From Candidatus Zipacnadia bacterium (GTDB lineage Bacteria; Armatimonadota; Zipacnadia; Zipacnadales; Zipacnadaceae): 6,740 nt of DNA. This document shows, in pieces, positions 1-5,182 of this stretch. The position numbers and the translations under genes are program-made. The stretch covers positions 1-6,740 of the forward strand of contig JALGTJ010000218.1 of assembly GCA_029821415.1 (NCBI GenBank), written 5' to 3'. Within the stretch, counting starts at the first letter, position 1; each line of letters opens with the position of its first letter. The notes under the pieces were generated by a model. It was not told the origin of the DNA, did no database searches, and saw nothing but the letters and a program-made list of their open reading frames with translations.

Positions 1-2
1 CA

Positions 3-671
3 CCGGCGGCTTGTGGGTTCTACGAGCTGGCCCAAGATGGCCGCCCCGAAATAGCGATAATTATTGGCCCTTCACACCGCCTCGGCGGCTCGGGGGCAGT
101 TATACAAGCGGAGGGAGCCTGGTCAACTCCACTGGGAGAAACCCGTATTGACGCAGAGACAGCCGCGGCCCTGCTGGAGAGTTGTTCTGACCTGACGGAA
201 GGCACCCACGAACTGGCGTATGAACACAGCCTGGAGGTACAACTGCCCTTCTTGCAATACCTGTACGGTGAAACCCTGAGCATCGTGCCGATAATGATGA
301 TTGAGCAGGACTGGAATACTGCCAAGGCACTGGCCACTGCAGTCGCTCAGGTATGCCAGGGCCGCGACGCAGTGATCATAGCCAGTACTGATATGACCCA
401 CCAGGAGCCGCCCCAGGTCGCCCGCGAGCAGGATATGAGACTGGCGCAATATATGGAGAAGTTGGATCCACAGGGGCTACTGGAGGAGCGCGCCCGCTAT
501 GGGATAACTATGTGCGGGTATGGCCCGACGGCGGCGATGCTCGCGGCTGCTAAGCAGCTCGGTGCCCAGCGGGGCGAGTTGATCGCCTACAGCAACTCCG
601 GCGACGTCTCGCCTACAGCAACTCCGGCGACGTCCAGCCTATGCCCACGGTCGTCGGGTACGTATCGCTGA
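3..671 (+). CDS. amrB: MEMO-family protein (AmmeMemoRadiSam system protein B), 5'-truncated and frameshifted near its 3' end
   Basis: The frame is open from base 3, so the N-terminus lies outside the window; family comparison suggests roughly 50 residues are missing. MEMO-like hallmarks appear in order: GPSH (His codon at 75), GAW..PLGE, HSLEVQLPF (His at 225), STDMTH (Asp 390, His 399) and MCGYGPTAA (Cys 513). These correspond to the metal-site-like His/His/Asp/His/Cys set of human MEMO1 and of bacterial proteins in the AmmeMemoRadiSam group, whose biochemical role is poorly defined. The usual partners (an AMMECR1-like protein and a radical SAM enzyme) are not visible. After SGDV, a tandem 26-bp duplication shifts the frame, and translation ends at TGA 669-671 with an unrelated tail. 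Deleting one copy restores a family-like end (SGDVQPMPTVVGYVSLKVVR) with stop at 683-685. Family assignment is firm; whether the frameshift is real is unknown. Confidence 0.9.
   Translation, partial: PAACGFYELAQDGRPEIAIIIGPSHRLGGSGAVIQAEGAWSTPLGETRIDAETAAALLESCSDLTEGTHELAYEHSLEVQLPFLQYLYGETLSIVPIMMIEQDWNTAKALATAVAQVCQGRDAVIIASTDMTHQEPPQVAREQDMRLAQYMEKLDPQGLLEERARYGITMCGYGPTAAMLAAAKQLGAQRGELIAYSNSGDVSPTATPATSSLCPRSSGTYR
583..634 (+). repeat. Perfect 26-bp tandem duplication in the MEMO gene
   Basis: Two identical copies, 583-608 and 609-634, each begin TCGCCTACAGC and end GGCGACGTC. 26 is not a multiple of 3, so the second copy moves the reading frame. Removing either copy restores the conserved C-terminus and the stop at 683-685, so the duplication is the derived state. 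Confidence 0.95.
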
Positions 672-691
672 AGGTAGTTCGCTGAGCAGAT

Positions 692-769
692 TTGACCCGT
701 CAATGCCGAGGGCGCCGGTGGTTGAAAGCGGGGGCCCGCACTGCCAGTGCGACTATCCCAGTCCTGGGA
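692..769. terminator. Cluster of small hairpins in the convergent gap; possible weak bidirectional termination region
   Basis: The gap between the MEMO stop and the convergent minus-strand gene holds three short inverted repeats: TTGA/TCAA (692-695 with 700-703), CGCACT/AGTGCG (737-742 with 746-751, loop 743-745) and TCCCA/TGGGA (756-760 with 765-769). None is followed by a T-run on either strand, so a classic intrinsic terminator is not shown. The position between converging genes is the main reason to note them. Confidence 0.3.
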
Positions 770-776
770 GATCCCG

Positions 777-1784
777 CTACGTGTATACAAAGGGCGATTC
801 GGCTCCCGACGCTGCTGCCATCTCCATGGCCCGACGTGCTTCCCACAGCAGTTGCCCGACACCCGGTCTCCCGGTGCTCCAGTGGCTGATTCCCATCGTA
901 GTAGTGAACCGTGCTACCGTGGCTTTGCTCAGCATTCTAAACCAGGCCCGTAGCCGGTCAGCGGCCACCATCGCCTCGCGCGGGCTGGTATTGAGCATAG
1001 CAATGACGTAGTAGCCTGGCTGCAACTGGCACACGATATCCGTAGCCCGCAGATTGTCACGAATAACATGCCAGATCTGTTCCCAGGGGGCGATGGCCTC
1101 CGCCAGCGCACCGGCTGTATACTCAACCTCCACTTGCATGGCGAGCACGGATAGTTCCTCTTCGCGTTGATGAACATTAGCCACTGCCCTCTCCAGCAGA
1201 TCAAAGAACTGCTCTTCCGACCATTCCTGGCGACTGGCGATGAGTCGCGCCGTCTCCACGGTACCAGACTGGCGCTGGATGGCCGCCAGGTTAAGGCCCA
1301 CCAGCTCTGCCAAAGGAGTTATCGGCTGGTAGTCGGGAGGTTTATCTGCGTTTAGCGATCCAGCTCGCACCAGCGCCTGAGGCCGGGCGGCAGAGAAGAC
1401 GATGAAGTCCCGATAGTGGGCCGGCATCTCCGTGAGCGGTGGTGCGTCGGCCTCAACCACCGTGGCCAGCGGTTCGGGCCGAAAAGTCATCACGGGCAAT
1501 TGGGCATCATCACTGCGTACCAATCCCACTTGCCGGTTGAGCTCGGCGGCTTGCTGCTTGAGCAGTGGCTCAGCCAGCGGCCGGCGCGTGTGGAACCAGA
1601 TGATAGCGGACGGATAGTCTATGGAGGCTGCCGCCCAGAAGTCGACCCCGTTAGGCAGGCCCGCGGCATAGGCGGCAGCAAGCAGACTCGGTGGATCCTG
1701 GGCGACGGAAACATCGCTACGCAATTCCTCGATCCGCCCAGGCCACTCGCTGGTAACGTAATACTTCAGTGCTGGCTGACCCAT
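777..1784 (-). CDS. Protein with a degenerate GGDEF (diguanylate cyclase-like) C-terminal domain
   Basis: 335 residues from ATG 1784, stop TAG at 779-777. The frame stays open upstream to 1835, but the added 17 residues include a Cys triplet, and AAGGAAGG (1803-1796) favours 1784. Residues ~210-335 match the GGDEF fold: LSVLAMQVEVE in the first strand, then a LRATDIV segment, the motif region, and ISHWS...LLWEARRAMEMAAASG near the end. The signature is lost: where a cyclase has R-Y-GGDEF the protein has Q-L-QPGYY (residues ~253-259), and the first metal-binding Asp region reads MQVEVE. Cyclase activity is therefore not expected; a signalling or scaffold role is inference. Residues 1-200 are unassigned; ~120-175 (DFIVFSA, LVRAGSL, then a helix with PLAELVGLNLAAI) could be a GAF-like sensor. 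No signal peptide or membrane segment is seen, so it is probably cytoplasmic. It is transcribed away from the zinc-ribbon gene. Confidence 0.8.
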   Translation of the reverse strand: MGQPALKYYVTSEWPGRIEELRSDVSVAQDPPSLLAAAYAAGLPNGVDFWAAASIDYPSAIIWFHTRRPLAEPLLKQQAAELNRQVGLVRSDDAQLPVMTFRPEPLATVVEADAPPLTEMPAHYRDFIVFSAARPQALVRAGSLNADKPPDYQPITPLAELVGLNLAAIQRQSGTVETARLIASRQEWSEEQFFDLLERAVANVHQREEELSVLAMQVEVEYTAGALAEAIAPWEQIWHVIRDNLRATDIVCQLQPGYYVIAMLNTSPREAMVAADRLRAWFRMLSKATVARFTTTMGISHWSTGRPGVGQLLWEARRAMEMAAASGAESPFVYT

Positions 1785-1836
1785 ACAGCAACATTCCTTC
1801 CTTGGGTGCGGTCTGCTCCCGGCCCGCACATTCACT

Positions 1837-1863
1837 TTATCGGAATAGCCGCACTATTCATAA
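1837..1863. promoter_or_regulatory. Bulged 10-bp dyad in the divergent intergenic region (possible operator or mRNA hairpin)
   Basis: TTAT (1837-1840) and GAATAG (1843-1848) pair with CTATTC (1854-1859) and ATAA (1860-1863). The loop is CCGCA, and CG (1841-1842) is an asymmetric bulge. It lies between the divergent genes, just upstream of the candidate -35 at 1880 and within the probable leader of the minus-strand gene. There is no T-run, so it is not a terminator. It could be a regulator-binding site or an mRNA stem; nothing here identifies the regulator. Confidence 0.35.
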
Positions 1864-1879
1864 GGGACACACCAGGGAT

Positions 1880-1908
1880 TTGACAGATGGTTACTGTGTC
1901 GTTGCAAT
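1880..1908 (+). promoter_or_regulatory. Candidate sigma-70/A promoter for the zinc-ribbon transcription unit
   Basis: A consensus -35 TTGACA (1880-1885) is followed after 17 nt by TGCAAT (1903-1908), which matches TATAAT at 4 of 6 positions. The predicted transcript would have a leader of about 115 nt before the ATG at 2030. The -35 and spacing are good; the -10 is mediocre. Confidence 0.45.
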
Positions 1909-1970
1909 CCATTGCCAGTGTACCGGCTCCTGCATAGAGCAATAGTTCCAGCAGCCAGGAAGGAGTTCTT

Positions 1971-2028
1971 GCCGCCACGGCGAAAAAGCTAATGTTAGCC
2001 GACAAAGGTGTGGAGATGAGGGGTCGGC
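1971..2028 (+). promoter_or_regulatory. Structured 5' leader with a hairpin around the ribosome-binding site
   Basis: Three short stems lie in the leader of the zinc-ribbon gene: GCCG/CGGC (1971-1974 with 1978-1981), GCTA/TAGC (1988-1991 with 1996-1999) and GCCGAC/GTCGGC (1998-2003 with 2023-2028). The last encloses the purine-rich GATGAGGGG just before the ATG at 2030 and shares bases 1998-1999 with the middle stem, so these two are mutually exclusive. That arrangement could modulate translation, but it matches no riboswitch class I recognise. Confidence 0.3.
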
Positions 2029-2029
2029 G

Positions 2030-2434
2030 ATGGAGCAAGTACATTGCACACAATGTGGTAGGCGCATAACCGAAGACGTGCCTAACTGCCCCTATTGCGG
2101 CCAGCAGATTCCGCGGGACCAGCGTGAGTTGCTACAGCAGCCAGCCGAGCCGTCGGAACGTCATCGCGTCTACATTTACGGACGACCCAAAAAGCACATG
2201 AGCCTGGAGGTCCGAATTCTCCTTACCATCATCCTGGCACTTGTCATTATTCTCGCAGTTTGCCGTGTGACCCATGGCGTAAGCACTATGTTCGAGCCCC
2301 GTGCGGCGGCCGTGCAGACCACTATCTCTGGGAGGAGAGCCGACAATGCCGACTTACGAATACCGACTCCTGCAAGTACCCGAAAGCAGCTCAATATCGC
2401 AAGCCAACGGTCAGATCCGCCGCCTGGTGGATGA
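2030..2434 (+). CDS. Small zinc-ribbon membrane protein
   Basis: 134 residues. The N-terminus carries two CxxC pairs (Cys6/Cys9 and Cys20/Cys23) ten residues apart, the double-knuckle pattern of a zinc_ribbon/DZR-type domain. A charged linker (residues ~28-58) leads to one hydrophobic helix (~61-80, rich in Leu/Ile/Val), then a polar tail of about 50 residues. Positive residues before the helix suggest that the zinc ribbon is cytoplasmic. Start ATG 2030 is preceded by GAGGGG; the nearby ATG at 2016 is out of frame. The last 89 bases overlap the next gene, whose coding signal is better, so the low-complexity end (TPASTRK... DPPPGG) may be poorly constrained. Function is unknown; such proteins are often of unassigned role in Gram-positive bacteria. 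Confidence 0.75.
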   Translation: MEQVHCTQCGRRITEDVPNCPYCGQQIPRDQRELLQQPAEPSERHRVYIYGRPKKHMSLEVRILLTIILALVIILAVCRVTHGVSTMFEPRAAAVQTTISGRRADNADLRIPTPASTRKQLNIASQRSDPPPGG

Positions 2435-2555
2435 GGGCTGGGAACCGTTATTTATGTCGGGTGATGCCCAAGTGAATATTCTGTTCCGCCGCGAGGCCGA
2501 TATCAGTGACACGGTAATGGCGGAAGCCGTAGCAACTGCCGAGGCGCCGGCTTAG
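2346..2555 (+). CDS. DUF4177-like small protein
   Basis: 69 residues from ATG 2346. The start is set by GGAGGAG at 2331-2337, 8 nt upstream; the frame opens further upstream but without a comparable site. The pattern MPTYEYRLL, a middle segment, then a helix IRRLVDEGWEPLF followed by a strand ending NILFRRE is the YEYKV...LN.LG.EGWEL...LFKR arrangement of DUF4177-type proteins, which are small alpha/beta proteins of unknown role. A short Ala-rich tail follows. It has no membrane segment or signal peptide. It overlaps the end of the zinc-ribbon gene by 89 bases in another frame, so the two are likely co-transcribed and possibly translationally coupled. Confidence 0.75.
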   Translation: MPTYEYRLLQVPESSSISQANGQIRRLVDEGWEPLFMSGDAQVNILFRREADISDTVMAEAVATAEAPA

Positions 2556-2562
2556 TGATTAG

Positions 2563-2595
2563 CTACTATCGGCTGCCACGCAAGGTGGCCGGTAG
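2563..2595. repeat. Imperfect hairpin between the DUF4177-like gene and larB
   Basis: An inner stem GCCAC/GTGGC (2575-2579 with 2585-2589) with loop GCAAG, and outer arms CTAC/GTAG (2563-2566 with 2592-2595), lie just after the stop at 2553-2555. No T-run follows, so strong termination is not expected. It may stabilise or attenuate the mRNA between the small genes and larB. Apart from a 5-bp TTGTC/GACAA dyad (2632-2636 with 2642-2646), I see nothing else in this gap. Confidence 0.3.
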
Positions 2596-2698
2596 CAGTC
2601 ACGCTCTAACGCAGCTAACGATGCCAGCTTCTTGTCGGACAGACAAATAGAACTCTGAGACAGGCAGTACATCCAAGCAATAAGGGACAATCAGGTTT

Positions 2699-3328
2699 AT
2701 GGACGAGCGACGCTTGCGACAACTGCTTGATGATGTTGCCTCGGGGCAACTGGGGGTGCAAGCCGCTCTGGACCAGCTCCGGGCTATGCCATTTGAGGAC
2801 CTGGGCTTCGCCAAGATTGACCACCATCGTGCCCTGCGCACTGGTTTTCCCGAGGTGATATTTTGCCCGGGTAAGACCCCTGAACAGGTCAGCCGCATAG
2901 CCGCAGCGATGCGCGAGCAGGACCAGGTGGTCCTGGCCACTCACGCCAGCCCGCAGATCTACCAGGCAGTTCAGGCAGTAGCCTCCGAGGCGGTCTATCA
3001 CGAGCAAGCCCAAATCGTGCAAGTCGGTCAGCCCAAGGCTGTCCAATCCGACGGGGGGTCAGTACTCGTGGTCAGCGCGGGAACCTCGGATATACCCGTT
3101 GCCGAAGAAGCCCGCGTTACCGTTGCTGCCGCCGGCTGTCAGGTCCAGTCGCTGTACGATGTAGGGGTGGCCGGTCTGCACCGGCTGGATAATCGTAGTC
3201 GCCGGAATGGAGGGGGCGCTGCCGAGCGTGGTCGGCGGGCTGGTCAGCGCACCGGTAATCGCTGTCCCCACCAGCATTGGCTACGGGGCCAGCTTCGGGG
3301 GACTGTCCGCGTTGCTGGCTATGCTTAA
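2699..3328 (+). CDS. larB: LarB, N-terminal fragment (nickel-pincer cofactor synthesis), frameshifted
   Basis: LarB carboxylates the pyridinium ring of nicotinic acid adenine dinucleotide and cleaves off AMP, giving the biscarboxylated mononucleotide that LarE and LarC turn into the nickel-pincer nucleotide of lactate racemase (family knowledge). Residues 1-163 read as LarB: an N-terminal helical part, FPEVIFCPGKTPEQ (~50-63), VLATHAS (~78-84), the PurE-like core motif AGTSDIPVAEEA (~127-138) and LYDVGVAGLHRL (~152-163). After Leu163 (codon 3185-3187) homology ends abruptly and the frame runs into an Arg/Gly-rich nonsense tail to 3328. The LarB frame resumes at 3189 in another phase. Comparison with the family indicates about 12 codons missing; the phase change requires a deletion of 3n+2 nt, so about 35 nt. 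No larA, larC or larE is visible. The start is the ATG 2699 with a weak upstream AAGGG. Confidence 0.85.
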   Translation: MDERRLRQLLDDVASGQLGVQAALDQLRAMPFEDLGFAKIDHHRALRTGFPEVIFCPGKTPEQVSRIAAAMREQDQVVLATHASPQIYQAVQAVASEAVYHEQAQIVQVGQPKAVQSDGGSVLVVSAGTSDIPVAEEARVTVAAAGCQVQSLYDVGVAGLHRLDNRSRRNGGGAAERGRRAGQRTGNRCPHQHWLRGQLRGTVRVAGYA

Positions 3329-3428
3329 CAGTTGCGCCAGCGGGGTGGTAGTTGTCAATATAGACAACGGATTTGGAGCGGGATATTTTGCGGCCTTGCT
3401 CGCCAAGCATTGGAGGACAGAAGAATAG
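3207..3428 (+). CDS. larB: LarB, C-terminal fragment
   Basis: This is the displaced 3' part of the same larB. Homology begins at 3189 (IIVVAG) and continues through MEGALPSVVGGL, PVIAVPTSIGYGASFGG, LLAMLNSCASG and VVVNIDNGFGAG, which are the most conserved motifs of the PurE-like catalytic domain, to the stop TAG 3426-3428. The ATG at 3207 is an internal Met of the intact protein; there is no ribosome-binding site, so independent translation is unlikely. With the missing ~12 residues restored, the protein would be about 254 residues, the normal LarB size. All the C-terminal motifs remain intact, which argues for a recent lesion or a sequence error rather than long decay. Confidence 0.85.
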   Translation: MEGALPSVVGGLVSAPVIAVPTSIGYGASFGGLSALLAMLNSCASGVVVVNIDNGFGAGYFAALLAKHWRTEE

Positions 3429-3518
3429 CCCTCACGTGAACAATCCAACCCCTAGCTACGTCCAACTATGAAGATTTTGAATTTAAGGCTGCGATCTACC
3501 AATCTTATGCATACCCTC

Positions 3519-3524
3519 AGGAGG
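3519..3524 (+). promoter_or_regulatory. Shine-Dalgarno site that fixes the htrA start
   Basis: A perfect AGGAGG lies 9 nt before ATG 3534. The in-frame ATG at 3468 has no such site and would add 22 residues before the membrane anchor, so 3534 is the likely start. Confidence 0.8.
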
Positions 3525-3533
3525 ATTTGGCAA

Positions 3534-4163
3534 ATGACCAGTAAAGCTATGCTTAGTCACCGACATTCCCACATCATTATCATCCTACTGAGCGTATTGG
3601 TGGGAATGGCAGTTGCCGCAATGGTCATTTATAGCCCCGTTACGCACAAGCAAATTACTCCACCCGCAACCGCGCGTGACTTCTTTAAGCAGTTCCCCTG
3701 GCCCTTCGGTCTACCTGAGCAAGAGCCTGGCGAGAAGCCGAAGGAAATTCCCTTCAAAACCGAGTCGCTGGGATCGGGTTGGATATACCGCGAAGACGGC
3801 TATATCGTCACCAATACACATGTAGTGGAAGGGGGGACAGATTTCCAGGTCCAGCTCTTTGATCAGGAAGACGATCGCAAATACAAAGCCAAGTTGATCG
3901 GCAAAGACCCCAAGACCGATCTGGCGGTTCTCAAGGTTGATGTTGGTCGCAAGCTGCCAACTCTGTCGCTGGGCAGCTCGGCAGATGCCCAGGTCGGCCA
4001 GTGGGTTATGGCCGTTGGCACTCCCTTCGGGCTGGATCAGACGGTCACTGCCGGAATAATCTCGGCCAAGGGACGGTTCCTGCCCGGCTTGCGCGAATAC
4101 ATCCGCCTGGGTGATATCATCCAGACCGTGGCGGGCCGCTGGTCAATCTGCGCGGTGAGGTGA
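3534..4163 (+). CDS. htrA: HtrA/DegP-type serine protease, N-terminal fragment lacking the catalytic serine
   Basis: The fragment starts with a short cytoplasmic stretch, a membrane anchor (~13-34, IIIILLSVLVGMAVAAMVIY) and a Pro-rich linker. The trypsin-like domain begins near residue 73. Catalytic His96 sits in VTNTHVVEGG and Asp129 in KTDLAVLKV; VGTPFGLDQTVTAGIIS (~161-177) and REYIRLGDIIQT (to 198) follow. Family members continue with DAAINPGNSGGPL, but here GTGGCGGGCC follows directly. The GNS part is missing, the reading phase changes, and translation stops at TGA 4161-4163. The phase change needs a deletion of 3n+1 nt; restoring DAAINPGNS gives exactly 25. The product would lack Ser and both PDZ domains and should be proteolytically inactive. 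It lies 105 nt after larB. In intact form the enzyme would act outside the membrane in protein quality control. Confidence 0.9.
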   Translation: MTSKAMLSHRHSHIIIILLSVLVGMAVAAMVIYSPVTHKQITPPATARDFFKQFPWPFGLPEQEPGEKPKEIPFKTESLGSGWIYREDGYIVTNTHVVEGGTDFQVQLFDQEDDRKYKAKLIGKDPKTDLAVLKVDVGRKLPTLSLGSSADAQVGQWVMAVGTPFGLDQTVTAGIISAKGRFLPGLREYIRLGDIIQTVAGRWSICAVR

Positions 4164-4990
4164 TTGGCATCAACGTGGCTATCTTCTCTCCGGGTATGGT
4201 CGCCGGTAATGTTGGAATCGGCTTTGCCATTCCCTCCGATACTGCGCGGAACGTCATCCCCCAGCTTATCCAACACAAGGTCAAGCGCGGCTGGCTGGGG
4301 ATAGGAATTGATGATTTGACCGCCAACACCCGGGATTTCTACGGTGTCGATCACGGTGCGCTGGTGGCCAACATCCAGGAGGACTCACCGGCTGCTGACA
4401 GCGACTTGCAGGTGGAAGACGTAATCACCGCCGTTGATGGTAAGCCGATCAAGGACACCTGGGAGCTACAGCAGGCTATCGGCAACACCCCACCAGGTAC
4501 GACTGTCGAGCTTACTGTGGTACAGCAGGCTATCGGCAACACCCCACCAGGTACGACTGTCGAGCTTACTGTGGTCCGCAACAAGAAGGAGAGGACTGTG
4601 CGAGTGACCCTCGGTGAGATGCCCGCCAGGTACGCCGGGCTGGAACCAGAAGAAGCCAAAGAGGAACATCCGGCCAATGCCAGTGCCAGCACTGCCCTGG
4701 GCGTGACGGTACGGCGCCTCACCAACCAAGACAGGGACCAATTCAACGATAGGCAACTGGCCGGTGTGGTCGTGACCGACGTTGATGCCAGCGGCCCGGC
4801 TTACAGCAAGCTGGCCGAAGGCGATGTCATCAGCAAGGTGAACCAAACCCCAATTAGGGGCCTGAATGACTGGGAGAACGCCCTGGAGGCCGCCCGGAAA
4901 AGTGGCAAATCATATGTGGTGCTGAGGGTAATCCGCAAGATCGGAGACGAGGTTGTCCACAGGATAGTGGACATCAGCGTGGAGTGGTAA
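4160..4990 (+). CDS. htrA: HtrA, C-terminal fragment with two PDZ domains
   Basis: The htrA frame resumes at 4130 (GGPLVNLRGEVIGINVAI), just after the lost GNS, and runs to TAA 4988-4990. The open frame's GTG at 4160 is the Val of GEVIGIN and overlaps the upstream stop as GTGA, so reinitiation is conceivable. The rest of the protease barrel (NVGIGFAIPSDTA) is followed by PDZ1 (RGWLGIGI ... VDGKPIKD ... RVTLGE) and PDZ2 (ALGVTVRRL ... GVVVTDVDASGPA ... VNQTPIRG ... to VEW). PDZ1 contains a tandem 18-residue duplication. Repaired and with one repeat copy, the protein would be about 475 residues, usual for two-PDZ HtrA/DegQ proteins. A strong terminator follows at 5019-5050, so htrA ends the transcription unit. 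Confidence 0.88.
   Translation: MIGINVAIFSPGMVAGNVGIGFAIPSDTARNVIPQLIQHKVKRGWLGIGIDDLTANTRDFYGVDHGALVANIQEDSPAADSDLQVEDVITAVDGKPIKDTWELQQAIGNTPPGTTVELTVVQQAIGNTPPGTTVELTVVRNKKERTVRVTLGEMPARYAGLEPEEAKEEHPANASASTALGVTVRRLTNQDRDQFNDRQLAGVVVTDVDASGPAYSKLAEGDVISKVNQTPIRGLNDWENALEAARKSGKSYVVLRVIRKIGDEVVHRIVDISVEW
4468..4575 (+). repeat. Perfect 54-bp tandem duplication in PDZ1 of htrA
   Basis: Copies at 4468-4521 and 4522-4575 are identical (the boundary is ambiguous by one base). Each encodes QQAIGNTPPGTTVELTVV, the helix-turn-strand that normally occurs once before RNKKERTVRVTLGE in this PDZ domain. The insertion is in frame and adds 18 residues. Confidence 0.95.
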
Positions 4991-5018
4991 ACTGCTTAGA
5001 AAGACCTACATAAGCCCC

Positions 5019-5050
5019 GAGGCCCGAGCAACAAGCTCGGGCCTCTTTTT
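5019..5050 (+). terminator. Intrinsic terminator after htrA
   Basis: A perfect 11-bp G/C-rich stem, GAGGCCCGAGC (5019-5029) with GCTCGGGCCTC (5035-5045), has loop AACAA and is followed by TTTTT (5046-5050). It begins 29 bases after the htrA stop and separates this unit from the deacetylase gene. Confidence 0.95.
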
Positions 5051-5070
5051 GTGCCCGGCGGCATCCGTGC

Positions 5071-5099
5071 TGGACGCAACAACATAGCTGAGCTATAAT
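5071..5099 (+). promoter_or_regulatory. Sigma-70/A-type promoter for the polysaccharide deacetylase gene
   Basis: A perfect -10 TATAAT (5094-5099) lies 17 nt after TGGACG (5071-5076), which matches TTGACA at 4 of 6 positions. It sits directly after the terminator and gives a leader of about 75 nt. Confidence 0.65.
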
Positions 5100-5182
5100 A
5101 AGAGCGGCGAAACCGATTATATTACAGACTTATGGGCAGGCTGCTGCGAGACTGAACAGTCCCGGCAGCCGGTAAGTTATTG

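Noticed and set aside
1785..1835. Upstream in-frame ATG (1835) for the degenerate GGDEF gene
   Set aside because: The added residues are a basic, Cys-triplet stretch spanning the ribosome-binding site AAGGAAGG that serves ATG 1784.
1416..1883. Long plus-strand open frame opposite the degenerate GGDEF gene
   Set aside because: It is antisense to a gene with recognisable domain structure, runs out into the intergenic region, and has no motif or start signal of its own.
1879..1910. Minus-strand promoter TTGCAA/TCAAAT for the GGDEF-like gene
   Set aside because: Both elements match poorly, the spacing is 18 nt, and the site overlaps the better plus-strand TTGACA promoter.
2615..3046. Long minus-strand open frame over larB
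   Set aside because: It is a shadow of clearly conserved LarB coding sequence; its translation shows no recognisable features.
3180..3210. Programmed frameshifting as the explanation for the larB split
   Set aside because: No slippery sequence is seen and about 12 codons are absent, which indicates a deletion.
3468..3533. Upstream ATG for htrA adding 22 residues
   Set aside because: There is no ribosome-binding site there, while AGGAGG sits 9 nt before the in-frame ATG 3534, which directly precedes the membrane anchor.
4120..4165. Programmed frameshifting as the explanation for the htrA split
   Set aside because: There is no slippery heptamer or pseudoknot, and about nine conserved residues are physically missing, so a ribosomal shift could not restore the protein.
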